From the NCBI GenBank assembly GCA_945906815.1, contig CAMDRT010000011.1:59215-123214 (forward strand): a stretch of 64,000 bases of DNA, in the 5' to 3' direction. How positions within the stretch are numbered: the stretch's first letter is position 1; every line of letters begins with the position of its first letter. This DNA is from Bordetella parapertussis (GTDB lineage Bacteria; Pseudomonadota; Gammaproteobacteria; Burkholderiales; SG8-41). The translations under genes were made by a program, and so were the position numbers. This document shows, piece after piece, positions 16,339 to 25,460 of the stretch. The notes under the pieces are model-generated. The model had not been told where the DNA came from. It searched no databases and worked only from the letters and a program-made list of their open reading frames with translations.

Positions 16339-17334
16339 ATGCGCATCGTTCTCATCGGGGTATCGCACTGGCATACCCCGTTTTATTCCACCCCGGTGTT
16401 GGCGATGACCGACGCCGCGATCGTTGGTGTCAGCGATCCTGCTGCCGCAAGCGCGGCGCCGCTGGCGGCCACGGCCAAGTGTCCGGTGTTTACGGATTAT
16501 CGGGAGATGTGCGCGAAGCTCAAGCCGGACTTCGCTTTCGTGCTCGGCCGCCACTGCGACATGGCCGCTCAGGCGCGCTTTCTGATCGACAACCGCATCC
16601 CCTTCGCCATCGAAAAACCCTGCGCGGTGAATGCCGCGGAGGCGCAGGACATCGCGCGCCACGCAGCCAGCGCCGGCGTGTTCGCCGCAGTGCCGCTGGT
16701 GTTCCGCTATTGTCCTATCATCGCTACCATACGCGAGCTGGCTGCAGGAGAACAAATTCAGTATCTGTCGTTCAAATTCGTCGGCGGCATGGTCGATCGC
16801 TACCACCAGCAAAACGTGGAATGGGTGATCGATCGCGCAACTTCAGGCGGCGGGCCGCTGCTGAATCTGGGCATCCACTTCGTCGATTTGTGCCGGGTGC
16901 TATTGGACAACGCAGCGTTGACGGTGAGCGGTGCGATGATGTCCAACCGCGCCGCCGGCCTCACCATCGAGGATCACGCCATCATGCTGATGCGTGGCGG
17001 CGGTGCGAGTTGCATGGTCGAAACGGGCTATCTGTATCCGGCGCCCAACTCGGTCTTCGACATGCATTACAGCATCCGCACTGAAAAACATTATTTCGCG
17101 GCGCGCGACAACGGCCTGCTGGAAATCGTCACCAATGACCGGCAACGCACCACGCGCGAGATGAAGCTGACCAATGTGTTTTTCTATCCGGAATTTGTCC
17201 ACGACACCTTGCGCCGGGTACGGGAAGGCCGCCCGCCGATCGCGAACCTCGCCGACAATGCCGCCGCAGTCGCGTTGATCGAAACGGCCTACGCGATGTC
17301 GCCGCTCCCGGCAGCGCCGCTTAGCGCCCCCTAA
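16339..17334 (+). CDS. Gfo/Idh/MocA-family oxidoreductase
   Basis: A 331-residue NAD(P)-dependent oxidoreductase. The Rossmann strand MRIVLIGVSHWH is unusual because the glycine-rich loop is weakly kept. The family's EKP motif is intact (AIEKPCAVN near residue 94), and the C-terminal sheet domain has GGGPLLNLGIHFVDLCRVLL near residue 171. Relatives oxidise sugars, inositols or other hydroxyl compounds. The start is fixed by GGAGAGG upstream and by the Rossmann strand. The last 14 bases overlap the convergent crotonase gene. Confidence 0.88.
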   Translation: MRIVLIGVSHWHTPFYSTPVLAMTDAAIVGVSDPAAASAAPLAATAKCPVFTDYREMCAKLKPDFAFVLGRHCDMAAQARFLIDNRIPFAIEKPCAVNAAEAQDIARHAASAGVFAAVPLVFRYCPIIATIRELAAGEQIQYLSFKFVGGMVDRYHQQNVEWVIDRATSGGGPLLNLGIHFVDLCRVLLDNAALTVSGAMMSNRAAGLTIEDHAIMLMRGGGASCMVETGYLYPAPNSVFDMHYSIRTEKHYFAARDNGLLEIVTNDRQRTTREMKLTNVFFYPEFVHDTLRRVREGRPPIANLADNAAAVALIETAYAMSPLPAAPLSAP

Positions 17335-18121
17335 ACACGGGTTTGCGTTTTTCCATGAAGGCGGTGCGGCCTTCGGTGTAGTCCGCGCTGGCGAAGCAAT
17401 CGTCCACCACGCGCTCGCATAAGGCATGGTCGCGCTGGCTATCGTCCCTGGCAATTTCGTTGAGGCACGCCTTCACCGCTTTCAGCGTGAGCGGCGCGTT
17501 GCCGCCAATGCTGTCGACGGTGTTGGCGACGTAGGCTTCCAGTTTGTCCGCCGCCAGCACGCGGTTGACCAGGCCCATGTCCTTGGCTTCCTGCGCATCG
17601 AACTGGCGCGCGGTGTAAAAAATTTCCGCGGTGTGTGCCGGCCCCACAATATCGACCAGGCGTTTTAACGCGCTGTACTTGTAGCCCACGCCGAGCTTGC
17701 CGGCGGGGATGCCAAAGCGCGCATCGTCGGAGCAGATGCGTAGATCGCAGGTGAGTGCAGTACCCAAGCCGCCGCCCATGCAAAAGCCGCGGATCATCGC
17801 AATCGTGGGTTTCGGGCATTCGAGCAATTTAGTGGCGATGGTAACGGAGACTTTGTTGTATTCGGCGACGGCTTCAGCGGTGGCACGCTTTTCCTTGAAT
17901 TCGCTGATGTCCGCGCCCGACACGAACGCTTTGTCGCCCGCGCCTTTTAATACGATAACGCGGATCGCCGGATCGGCAATGAAATCGTTCAGTGCGATGT
18001 CGAGCCCCAGCCACATGTCGAGCGACATGGCGTTGCGTTTGGCGGGTTGGTTAAAGGTGATCCATCCTGCGGCGCCGTCTTTGTGCGCGAGGAGTTTTTC
18101 GGTGTGGGTGTCTATGGTCAT
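17321..18121 (-). CDS. Enoyl-CoA hydratase/isomerase (crotonase) family protein
   Basis: A 266-residue crotonase. Marks are WITFNQPAKRNAMS near residue 20, the oxyanion-hole FVSGADISEF near residue 66, and MIRGFCMGGGLGTALTCDLRIC near residue 108. The first glutamate site (after GGG) is Gly here, and the second (FGIPAGKLGVG) is Ala, so neither classical hydratase glutamate is kept. It is 18 bases downstream of the CoA-transferase gene on the same strand, suggesting the pair handles one acyl-CoA pathway: activation by CoA transfer, then a crotonase step. Confidence 0.88.
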   Translation of the reverse strand: MTIDTHTEKLLAHKDGAAGWITFNQPAKRNAMSLDMWLGLDIALNDFIADPAIRVIVLKGAGDKAFVSGADISEFKEKRATAEAVAEYNKVSVTIATKLLECPKPTIAMIRGFCMGGGLGTALTCDLRICSDDARFGIPAGKLGVGYKYSALKRLVDIVGPAHTAEIFYTARQFDAQEAKDMGLVNRVLAADKLEAYVANTVDSIGGNAPLTLKAVKACLNEIARDDSQRDHALCERVVDDCFASADYTEGRTAFMEKRKPVFRGR

Positions 18122-18139
18122 GGCTATCCTTAGGGTTTG

Positions 18140-19336
18140 CTACGGTTGGTCCGGCAACAGGGCCACGCCTTGCGCGACCCAGGCATCGATTTGTGCAGTG
18201 CTAAAGCCCAGATCCGTCAGCACCTCATGCGTGTGTTCGCCCTTGCGTGGCGTTTGCATGCGGATCGACAGGTCATGTTCCCCCATCTCCAGTGGCAGTC
18301 CGGGAATGTTGGCGCGTTTGCCGTTCTGAAATTGCATGTCAAGCATATGGCCGCCTTGATTCAAATGCACATCGTCAAACAGGTCAGCAGGCCTGGCCAG
18401 TGGCGCAAACGGAATATTCAAGCGTTCCAGCGCTGCGGCCAGGTCGGCATAGGTGCGCAGCTTGACGATGTGCTCAACTACCGGCGCTAGCCGGTCGTGC
18501 TGCGCCGCGCGCTGCGGATTGGTCTTAAGCGAAGGGTCGGCGAGCAGATCGTTGAGCTGGTATTCCTTGCAGAAGGCGCGCCAGTGATTGTCGCTGGTGA
18601 TGGCGATAAAAATGGTTTGTGCGTCCATCGTGGTGAAGGTTTCGTAGATGGCCCAGGAACTCAATTTCTCCGGCATCGGCGGCGGCTCATTGCCGGTGAC
18701 GACTTGTCCGGTCATGTGTTGCGCCACCATGAATGCGGTGGATTCAAACAGCGCGCTTTTAACCAGTTGCCCGCGCCCGGTGCGTTCGCGCTCACGCAGC
18801 GCTGACAGGATGCCAATGGCGCCGAACATGCCGCCCATGAGATCGACCACCGACGCGCCCGCGCGCAGCGGCCGACCGCGCGGCCCGGTCATGTAGGCCA
18901 GTCCGCCCATGAACTGCACCACTTCATCCAGTGCGGGGCGATGCTCGTAGGGGCCGCCCAGAAAGCCCTTTAGCGCGCAGTAGATGAGCCGCGGATTGCG
19001 TTTGGACAGCTCGTCGTAACCCAGGCCGAGTTTATCCATGGTGCCGGCGGCAAAGTTTTCGATCAGCGCATCCGCGGTGGCGATAAGCTGGTGCACGATG
19101 GTTTTGCCGGAAGCTGATTTCAGATCGAGGCAGATGCTGCGCTTGTTGCGGTTGTAGAGCGGGAACATCCCCGCACCGAAGCCGCCGTTGTGGCGGGTGC
19201 GCTCGCCTTCGGGCGGCTCCACTTTGATCACATCAGCACCCAGGTCGGCGAACACGAGCGAGCACGAGGGCCCCATCACAGTGTGGCCCAATTCGATGAT
19301 GCGCATGCCGGCGAGCGGCAGAGGTAGTGTGTTCAT
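18140..19336 (-). CDS. CaiB/BaiF (class III) CoA-transferase
   Basis: A 398-residue CoA-transferase. The N-terminus has MRIIELGHTVMGPSCSLVFADLGADVIKVEPP (residues 11-42), the family signature. The catalytic Asp is probably D137 in the segment ALDEVVQFMGG. It moves CoA between organic acids, activating them for degradation. It is followed on the same strand by a crotonase gene and is divergent from an SDR gene. The acid is not identifiable. Confidence 0.92.
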   Translation of the reverse strand: MNTLPLPLAGMRIIELGHTVMGPSCSLVFADLGADVIKVEPPEGERTRHNGGFGAGMFPLYNRNKRSICLDLKSASGKTIVHQLIATADALIENFAAGTMDKLGLGYDELSKRNPRLIYCALKGFLGGPYEHRPALDEVVQFMGGLAYMTGPRGRPLRAGASVVDLMGGMFGAIGILSALRERERTGRGQLVKSALFESTAFMVAQHMTGQVVTGNEPPPMPEKLSSWAIYETFTTMDAQTIFIAITSDNHWRAFCKEYQLNDLLADPSLKTNPQRAAQHDRLAPVVEHIVKLRTYADLAAALERLNIPFAPLARPADLFDDVHLNQGGHMLDMQFQNGKRANIPGLPLEMGEHDLSIRMQTPRKGEHTHEVLTDLGFSTAQIDAWVAQGVALLPDQP

Positions 19337-19402
19337 GATGACTGGATGTGGGGCATGGATGATCCGTGGTAAATTGAAGTCATCATTTTAACTGGAGCAA
19401 CC

Positions 19403-20167
19403 ATGTTCAGTCTCAAAGGAAAAGTCGCGCTGATAACCGGTTCCACCAAAGGCATCGGCAAATCCATCGCCGAAGAAATGGCCAACGCCGGCGCGAAGGT
19501 GGTGATTTCCAGCCGCAAAGCCGACGCCTGTGATGCAGTGCGAGCGGAGTTTGCCGCGCGCGGGCAGGAAGCCCTAGCCGTGCCGTGCAATGTGGGCGAC
19601 AAGGTGGCGGCGCAAAATCTGGTCGATACCGTCATCCAGCAGTGGGGCCGCATCGACATCCTGGTGTGCAATGCGGCGTCGAACCCGCATTTCGGGCCGT
19701 TGGCCACGGCATCTGATGAGATGTTTGACAAAATCATGCAGACCAACGTCAAGAGCGTGTTCTGGCTCGGCAACATGGTGCTGCCGCAGATGGCTGAACG
19801 GGGCGAAGGCGGTGCCATGATCATCATCTCCAGCATCGGCGCGTTGCGTGGCAGTCAGGTACTGGGGCTTTATGGCACATCCAAAGCGGCGGAAGCGGGG
19901 CTCGCCCGCGCGCTGGCGGTGGAGTGGGGGCCGCAGAATATCCGCGTCAATACCATCGCGCCGGGATTGGTCAAGACCGATTTTGCCAAAGCGCTGTGGT
20001 CGGACGCAGCGCGGCTTCAATCTCGCGAAGCGACAACGCCGCTGCGCCGCATCGGCGCACCGAAAGACATCGGCGGCGTGGCGGTATTTCTGGCGTCGGA
20101 GGCGGGGTCTTTTGTCACCGGGCAAATGATCGTGGTGGATGGCGGGGTGACGATTGCAGGGTCTTGA
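19403..20167 (+). CDS. SDR-family oxidoreductase
   Basis: A 254-residue short-chain dehydrogenase with intact motifs: GSTKGIGKSIA near residue 13 for the cofactor, CNAAS near residue 90, catalytic Ser in ISSIGALRG near residue 141, and YGTSK (Tyr and Lys) near residue 155. The end has ITG-like FVTGQMIVVDGGVTI. GGAG precedes the start. It is divergent from the CoA-transferase/crotonase pair, so it could supply the 3-hydroxyacyl-CoA dehydrogenase step. That is inference. Confidence 0.9.
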   Translation: MFSLKGKVALITGSTKGIGKSIAEEMANAGAKVVISSRKADACDAVRAEFAARGQEALAVPCNVGDKVAAQNLVDTVIQQWGRIDILVCNAASNPHFGPLATASDEMFDKIMQTNVKSVFWLGNMVLPQMAERGEGGAMIIISSIGALRGSQVLGLYGTSKAAEAGLARALAVEWGPQNIRVNTIAPGLVKTDFAKALWSDAARLQSREATTPLRRIGAPKDIGGVAVFLASEAGSFVTGQMIVVDGGVTIAGS

Positions 20168-20221
20168 TTCCAGGAAGCCAGTAGCGTTTTTCCCCTTTGC
20201 ACCGCAGGTACACAAAACATA

Positions 20222-21436
20222 ATGGAAAAACAGCACCGTAACGTCCTCGTACTCTCCGCCTGTCAGGCCACGCTGCAAACCGGCGGCGTGACGCTGGTTG
20301 CGATCACCGGGCTGGCGGGTTTTGCGCTGGCGTCGGATAAGGCCTTTGCCACGGTGCCGCTGACGTGCTACGTGCTGGGCTCGGCGATCACCACGATACC
20401 GGCATCGATGCTGATGAAATCGATCGGCCGGCGCGCGGGCTTTCAGGTGGGCACCGGCATCGGTATGCTGGGCGCTGCGTTATGCGGGCTGGCAATTTAC
20501 CTGGCGAATTTCTGGCTGTTGTGCTGCGGCATGATGGTGATGGGTTCGTATACGGCATTCGGCAAGTATTACCGTTTTGCCGCCGCCGATGTGGCTCAGC
20601 CCAGCTTTCGCGCCAAGGCGATTTCGCTGACGCTGGCGGGCGGCATCGTCGGCGGATTTGTCGCGCCGGAAATGGCCAAGCGCACCAAGGATTTATTTGC
20701 CGAGCATGTGTTTCTGGGATCCTACCTGTCGCTGATCGTGGTATGCATGATTGCCGCGCTGCTGTTGAGCCGGTTGGAAATTCCGCAGTTGTCGGAACAG
20801 GAGCGCAAGGAAGGCGGCCGCCCCTTGCGCGAGATCATGCGTCAGCCGGTGTTCATGGTGGCGGCGCTGGCGGGGGCGTTGTCGTACGGCATCATGAATT
20901 TGTTCATGACGTCCACGCCGCTGGCGATGCACGCGCATCATCATCATTTCAACGCAGCGGCGTTCGTGCTTGAGTGGCACGTGCTCGGCATGTACGGGCC
21001 GTCGTTCTTCACCGGCTCGCTGATACAAAAATTTGGCGTGTTGAAGGTGATCCTCGCCGGTATTGCGCTGTTGTTCGTGGCGGTGTTATGCGCGCTGGCC
21101 GGCACCGGCGTGGTGAATTTCTGGCTGGCGCTGTTCGTGCTTGGTGTGGGCTGGAATTTTATGTACGTGGGCGGCTCGACGCTGCTCACCGAGTGCCACA
21201 CGCCCGCCGAGCGCGCGAAGACACAGGCCGCGAATGACTTCGCGGTGTTTGTCACGATGTCGATTTCGTCGATGTCGTCGGGACTGTTGCTTAACGCCAG
21301 CGGCTGGCACGCGGTGAATTACGGTACTGTGCCGTTTTTGTTGCTGGCGCTGGGCATGACCTCGTGGCTGATTTGGCTGCGGCGTAGTGGCAACTCCGGC
21401 GTGACGCCGGTGGCAGAGCCTGGCAGTCCGCGCTGA
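20222..21436 (+). CDS. MFS transporter
   Basis: A 404-residue membrane carrier with about twelve hydrophobic segments in two halves separated by a charged loop near residues 190-205 (LSEQERKEGGRPLRE). The early loop between helices 2 and 3 has KSIGRRAGFQVG, resembling the MFS loop. It follows the SDR gene by 54 bases on the same strand. The ribosome site is weak. The substrate is unknown. The context suggests an organic acid or a degradation product. Confidence 0.85.
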   Translation: MEKQHRNVLVLSACQATLQTGGVTLVAITGLAGFALASDKAFATVPLTCYVLGSAITTIPASMLMKSIGRRAGFQVGTGIGMLGAALCGLAIYLANFWLLCCGMMVMGSYTAFGKYYRFAAADVAQPSFRAKAISLTLAGGIVGGFVAPEMAKRTKDLFAEHVFLGSYLSLIVVCMIAALLLSRLEIPQLSEQERKEGGRPLREIMRQPVFMVAALAGALSYGIMNLFMTSTPLAMHAHHHHFNAAAFVLEWHVLGMYGPSFFTGSLIQKFGVLKVILAGIALLFVAVLCALAGTGVVNFWLALFVLGVGWNFMYVGGSTLLTECHTPAERAKTQAANDFAVFVTMSISSMSSGLLLNASGWHAVNYGTVPFLLLALGMTSWLIWLRRSGNSGVTPVAEPGSPR

Positions 21437-21666
21437 TACTGTTTTTACGCTGGTGGGCACGGTATTTTTTGGGGCGCGCATCAGGGTGCGTCAGAGAGAT
21501 AACCCTAACACTATGTTTTTAAACTGTTTTATTATTTCGTTCCATACTGCGCCGCATGTAACCGCCAGCGTGGAACCGCGTTAATGTAGCAGTGCTTGAT
21601 TACGCAGGACGACATGGGCACTCAGGTGCTGCTTCACAGCAACCTGCAACCCGCAGGAGCAAAGGA

Positions 21667-22275
21667 ATGGTCATGAGCAGAAAATGGGCAACGCTGGTGG
21701 GCGCGATTGTTTGGATGGCGGCAGGCATCGCGTTTGCGCAGATAGCGCCTGACGCGCTGGTCAAGAATACGGTAGATGAAGTGTTGGGCGTGATCAAAAA
21801 CAACAAAGACCGGCGCGCGCTCAACGAGGTGGTGGAGAAAAAAGTGTTGCCCCATTTTGATTTTCAGACGATGACGCGCCAGGCGGTGGGTAGACACTGG
21901 CGCGAGGCGTCGCTCGCGCAGCAGCGGTCGCTCGAGAATGCGTTTCGCGCATTGCTGGTGACGACTTACGCCACGGCGTTGACGCAATCGAGCACTGCGG
22001 ATCAAACCGTTGAAGTACGTCCGCTGGTGGTGCGCCCTGCGGATGACGACGTCACAGTGAAAACACTGGTGAAAGATGCCTCACGCAAGCCGCTGGCGGT
22101 GGATTACCGTCTAGCCAAGGCTGCCAACGGCTGGAAGGTTTACGACGTGGTGGTCGAGAACCTGAGTCTGGTTACCAACTATCGCGATTCATTTAACAGC
22201 GAAATCGGCAGGTCGGGTATCGATGGCCTGATCAAGGCGCTGGACGCAAAAAACCGGGTGAACGCCGCAGGTTGA
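21667..22275 (+). CDS. MlaC/Ttg2D-family periplasmic phospholipid-binding protein
   Basis: A 202-residue exported protein. It starts with a signal peptide (MVMSRKWATLVGAIVWMAAG, cut after IAFA) and shows the MlaC pattern: TVDEVLGVIKNNKDRRALNE, then LPHFDFQTMTRQAVGRHWREAS and FRALLVTTYATALTQ. In the Mla system such a protein shuttles phospholipids across the periplasm. No MlaD/E/F genes are beside it, so it is an orphan, and a role in hopanoid or other lipid transport is possible. An AGGAG site 8 bases upstream supports this ATG over the second one two codons later. A terminator hairpin follows. Confidence 0.88.
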   Translation: MVMSRKWATLVGAIVWMAAGIAFAQIAPDALVKNTVDEVLGVIKNNKDRRALNEVVEKKVLPHFDFQTMTRQAVGRHWREASLAQQRSLENAFRALLVTTYATALTQSSTADQTVEVRPLVVRPADDDVTVKTLVKDASRKPLAVDYRLAKAANGWKVYDVVVENLSLVTNYRDSFNSEIGRSGIDGLIKALDAKNRVNAAG

Positions 22276-22292
22276 TTAACGCGTTGCCTCAA

Positions 22293-22325
22293 TTCAGCCT
22301 CTCTATGGTGCGGGGCTGAAATTTT
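22293..22325 (+). terminator. Rho-independent terminator after the mlaC-like gene
   Basis: TTCAGCC (22293-22299) pairs with GGCTGAA (22314-22320) and is followed by ATTTT. It lies 18 bases past the mlaC-like stop and before the convergent spoT stop. The stem is short and the loop is 14 bases, so strength is moderate. Confidence 0.5.
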
Positions 22326-22344
22326 CAGTCCGCCGCTTGCCTAA

Positions 22345-24462
22345 TCATCCATTGCGCATGCGCGTGATGCGCGTGACCTCGGGCACCCGCCGCAACTCGC
22401 GCATGATGCGCGCCAGGTGCATCCGGTTCACCACCTGCAGGGTAAATTGCATGCTGGCATATTTGCCGCCATCCTGCGGTTCGACGGCGACATTCTGGAT
22501 ATTGGATTGCGCGTCGGCGATGCTGGCAGCCACCTGCGCCAGTACGCCGCGTTGATTGGCGACGACGATGCGCACACTCACATCGTGCAGCTTGCTGGAT
22601 TCGTTGTCCCACTCCACATCGAGCACACGCTCGGGTTCGGCATGCGATTTCGCCAGCACCGGGCAATCGTGGGTGTGGATCGCCATGCCTTGACCCTTGC
22701 TGATGACACCGACGATGCGGTCCCCCGGAATGGGATGACAGCACTTGGAGAACTGCAGCGCCATGCTTTCCGCGTCGTGTATCACCACCGGCCCCAGGGC
22801 GGGATTTTCGCCCGCCACGCTCTCACGTATCGACAATAACTGGCGCGCCACCACCACGCCGTGGCGTTTGCCCAGGCCTATGTCGGAGAGAATGTTCGCG
22901 CGCGACAGGGCATTATTGTCGCGTGATAGCTTCAACCACTGTTGCTCGCCGATGACGTTCAGGCTGGACTTGAAGGCCGACAAGGCTTGATGCAACAGCC
23001 GCTCGCCCAGCTGCACCGATTCGTCGAAATGCATGGTTTTCAAAAAATGACGGATGTGCGCGCGCGCTTTCGCGGTGGCGACAAAATTAAGCCACAGCGG
23101 ATTGGGCTTGGCGTGCGATGCGGTAATGATTTCCACGCGGTCGCCATTTTTGAGTGATTGCCGCAGCGGCATCAGTTCCTGGTTAATCTTGACCGCGACG
23201 CAGCGGTTGCCCACGTCGCTGTGCACGGCATAGGCGAAATCCACCGCGGTGGCGCCGCGCGGCAGCGCCATGATCTTGCCCTTGGGCGTGAACACGTAGA
23301 CCGCATCCGGGAACAAATCCACCTTCAGGTGTTCAAGAAACTCCACCGGATCGCCCGGCTCGCCATGCATTTCGAGCAGGCTTTGTAGCCACTGGTGGGT
23401 TTTTTTCTGCATCTCGGTGATCGATTGATCCGAGCTTTTGTAGAGCCAGTGCGAGGCTACGCCCGCTTCGGCGATTTTGTGCATTTCCTGGGTGCGGATC
23501 TGCATCTCAATCGGGCTGCCGAAGGGGCCGAACAGATGCGTGTGCAGTGACTGGTAGCCGTTGGCCTTGGGGATGGCGATGTAATCCTTGAATTTTCCGG
23601 GTATCGGCTTATACAGCCCGTGCAGGATGCCCAGCGTGACGTAACAGTCGCGCACATTCTTGACCACGATGCGAAAGCCGAACACATCATGCACTTGCGC
23701 AAACGACAAATGTTTTTCACGCATCTTGCTGTAGATCGAATACAGATGTTTCTGGCGGCCCTGTACTTGCGCCGCGATGCCATTATCGTGCAGGCGTTTT
23801 TCGATGCTGGCGAGCGCCTTGCCCACCACCTCGCGGCGGTTGCCGCGCGCAGCAGCCACTGCCTTGGTCAGCACGCGGCAACGGTCGGGATACAGGTGTT
23901 TGAACGACAGATCGTCCAGCTCCTGATAAATGCTGTTCAACCCCAAGCGGTTGGCGATAGGCGCGTAAATTTCTAGCGTCTCGCGCGCGATGCGACGGCG
24001 CTTATGGCCGGGCACCGCCTCGAGCGTGCGCATATTGTGCAGTCGGTCGGCGAGTTTGATCAGAATGACACGCACGTCGCGCGCCATTGCCAGCAGCATT
24101 TTGCGGAAGTTTTCCGCCTGCGCGTCTTCACGCGACTCGAATTCGACCTTGTCGAGTTTGGACACGCCATCGACCAGCTCGGCCACCGGCTTGCCGAAGT
24201 TGCGCAGCAGATCGTTTTTGGTGACGGCTGTATCTTCCATCACGTCGTGCAACAGCGCGGCCGTCAGCGCTTGTGAATCGAGGTGCCACTTGGCCAGAAT
24301 GCCGGCCACCGCCAGCGGATGCGAGATATAGGGCTCGCCGGAATTGCGAAACTGGCCCTGGTGCGCCGATTCGCTGAATTGATACGCAGCTTGCAGCTGC
24401 GAGATATCGTCCGGCTTAAGGTAGCCAGCGCATTCCTTGAACAGTGCCGCGCCGTCGGGCAT
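22345..24462 (-). CDS. spoT: Bifunctional (p)ppGpp synthetase/hydrolase, SpoT type
   Basis: A 705-residue RSH protein controlling the stringent response. The N-terminal hydrolase has an intact HD motif (LLHDVMEDT, H72-D73, with E76-D77). The synthetase domain shows FGFRIVV near residue 265, then GKFKDYIAIPKANGYQSLHTH. The basic KFKD form marks a SpoT/Rel-type rather than RelA-type synthetase. A TGS domain (DAVYVFTPKGKIMALPRGATAVDFAYAVH) starts near residue 400, and an ACT domain closes the protein. It is last in the order yicC-gmk-rpoZ-spoT, 24 bases after rpoZ. Confidence 0.96.
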   Translation of the reverse strand: MPDGAALFKECAGYLKPDDISQLQAAYQFSESAHQGQFRNSGEPYISHPLAVAGILAKWHLDSQALTAALLHDVMEDTAVTKNDLLRNFGKPVAELVDGVSKLDKVEFESREDAQAENFRKMLLAMARDVRVILIKLADRLHNMRTLEAVPGHKRRRIARETLEIYAPIANRLGLNSIYQELDDLSFKHLYPDRCRVLTKAVAAARGNRREVVGKALASIEKRLHDNGIAAQVQGRQKHLYSIYSKMREKHLSFAQVHDVFGFRIVVKNVRDCYVTLGILHGLYKPIPGKFKDYIAIPKANGYQSLHTHLFGPFGSPIEMQIRTQEMHKIAEAGVASHWLYKSSDQSITEMQKKTHQWLQSLLEMHGEPGDPVEFLEHLKVDLFPDAVYVFTPKGKIMALPRGATAVDFAYAVHSDVGNRCVAVKINQELMPLRQSLKNGDRVEIITASHAKPNPLWLNFVATAKARAHIRHFLKTMHFDESVQLGERLLHQALSAFKSSLNVIGEQQWLKLSRDNNALSRANILSDIGLGKRHGVVVARQLLSIRESVAGENPALGPVVIHDAESMALQFSKCCHPIPGDRIVGVISKGQGMAIHTHDCPVLAKSHAEPERVLDVEWDNESSKLHDVSVRIVVANQRGVLAQVAASIADAQSNIQNVAVEPQDGGKYASMQFTLQVVNRMHLARIMRELRRVPEVTRITRMRNG

Positions 24463-24486
24463 CCCGGAATTGTTGCGTCACAGTAT

Positions 24487-24693
24487 TTAAATTGCTGATT
24501 TTACTAGGATTTCTTTGCCATACTTGCCTGCCGCCATCTCGCGCAGAGCGATCACGGTGGGCTTGTCGCGATTGGCTTCCACCATCGCTTGCGAGCCGTT
24601 GGCGATCTGGCGAGCGCGAAAGGTTGCGGCCAGCGCCATCTCGAAACGGTTGGGGATGAGTCTGAGGCAGTCTTCTACAGTGATGCGGGCCAT
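24487..24693 (-). CDS. rpoZ: RNA polymerase omega subunit
   Basis: A 68-residue omega subunit, the normal size in betaproteobacteria. The conserved core [20 protein letters not shown] is followed by ARQI and [14 protein letters not shown], which grips the beta-prime C-terminus. It is located between gmk (34 bases) and spoT (24 bases) as in many proteobacteria, where omega also mediates ppGpp binding to RNA polymerase. Confidence 0.96.
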   Translation of the reverse strand: MARITVEDCLRLIPNRFEMALAATFRARQIANGSQAMVEANRDKPTVIALREMAAGKYGKEILVKSAI

Positions 24694-24727
24694 GGATTTT
24701 CCAGTCTTCCAGTTGTAACACGAGCAA

Positions 24728-25351
24728 TTAGCGGGGGGGCGGATTCAACAATAGATCGATGGTTTCGCGATGGCGCGTGATCTGGCGTTCGCGCTTAAGC
24801 CTTTCGGCAACCACAATTGCAGCCAGTTCCCGCGCCGCACGGTCAAACGCATCGTTGATGATAACATATTCGAAATCAATGAGATGCGAGATTTCCTCGC
24901 GCGCGTTGCGCAGGCGTTGCGCGATCACCTCTGGCGCATCGGTAGCGCGCCCCTTAAGCCGCGACTGCAGCACCTCGTACGACGGCGGTAAAATGAAAAT
25001 AGCTATCGCGTCACGGTGCGTGCGCTGCACCTGAAGCGCGCCCTGCCAGTCGATTTCCAGCAGGATGTCCTGACCCTCGGCGCGGCGTTCGCTCATCCAC
25101 TGCTGCGAGGTGCCGTAGTGATTGCCGTGTACCAGTGCGCTTTCCACGAATTCACCGTTCGCGCGCATGCGCTCAAACGCCGCAACGTCGACAAAATTGT
25201 AGTCGCGCCCATGGACCTCGCCCGCGCGCGGCGCGCGCGTAGTGAACGACACTGACAGGCGCACCTGCGGATCGCTCTTTAACAGCGCCGCCACCAGGCT
25301 GGTTTTGCCAGCGCCGGAGGGTGCGCTTACGATGATGAGATTGCCGGGCAT
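24728..25351 (-). CDS. gmk: Guanylate kinase
   Basis: A 207-residue enzyme phosphorylating GMP to GDP. The P-loop is [12 protein letters not shown] (about residues 8-19), followed by the GMP site [22 protein letters not shown] near residue 35, and [17 protein letters not shown] [13 protein letters not shown] near residue 90. The start at MPGNLIIV gives the normal length. The open frame upstream runs into a heptamer palindrome and is not family sequence. It is followed by rpoZ. Confidence 0.95.
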   Translation of the reverse strand: MPGNLIIVSAPSGAGKTSLVAALLKSDPQVRLSVSFTTRAPRAGEVHGRDYNFVDVAAFERMRANGEFVESALVHGNHYGTSQQWMSERRAEGQDILLEIDWQGALQVQRTHRDAIAIFILPPSYEVLQSRLKGRATDAPEVIAQRLRNAREEISHLIDFEYVIINDAFDRAARELAAIVVAERLKRERQITRHRETIDLLLNPPPR

Positions 25352-25364
25352 AGTGCCTTGAAGA

Positions 25365-25460
25365 GTGAATCGTGAAGGGTGAAGAGTGACGGCGTAGTGA
25401 GCTGAAGGGGGTACCCCTTCACTCTTCACGCTTCACCCTTCACGATTTACCGGTCACTCG
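25365..25460. repeat. Heptamer palindrome between yicC and gmk (unit GTGAAGN)
   Basis: On the plus strand the left arm reads GTGAATC, GTGAAGG, GTGAAGA, GTGACGG (25365-25392). The right arm reads TCACTCT, TCACGCT, TCACCCT, TCACGAT, TTACCGG, TCACTCG (25419-25460). The arms are complementary over about 26 bases, and a second small palindrome (GAAGGGGGTACCCCTTC) sits in the loop. The yicC stop codon (25454-25456) falls exactly on the first three bases of the last right-arm unit. The element fills the whole yicC-gmk gap. Confidence 0.85.
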
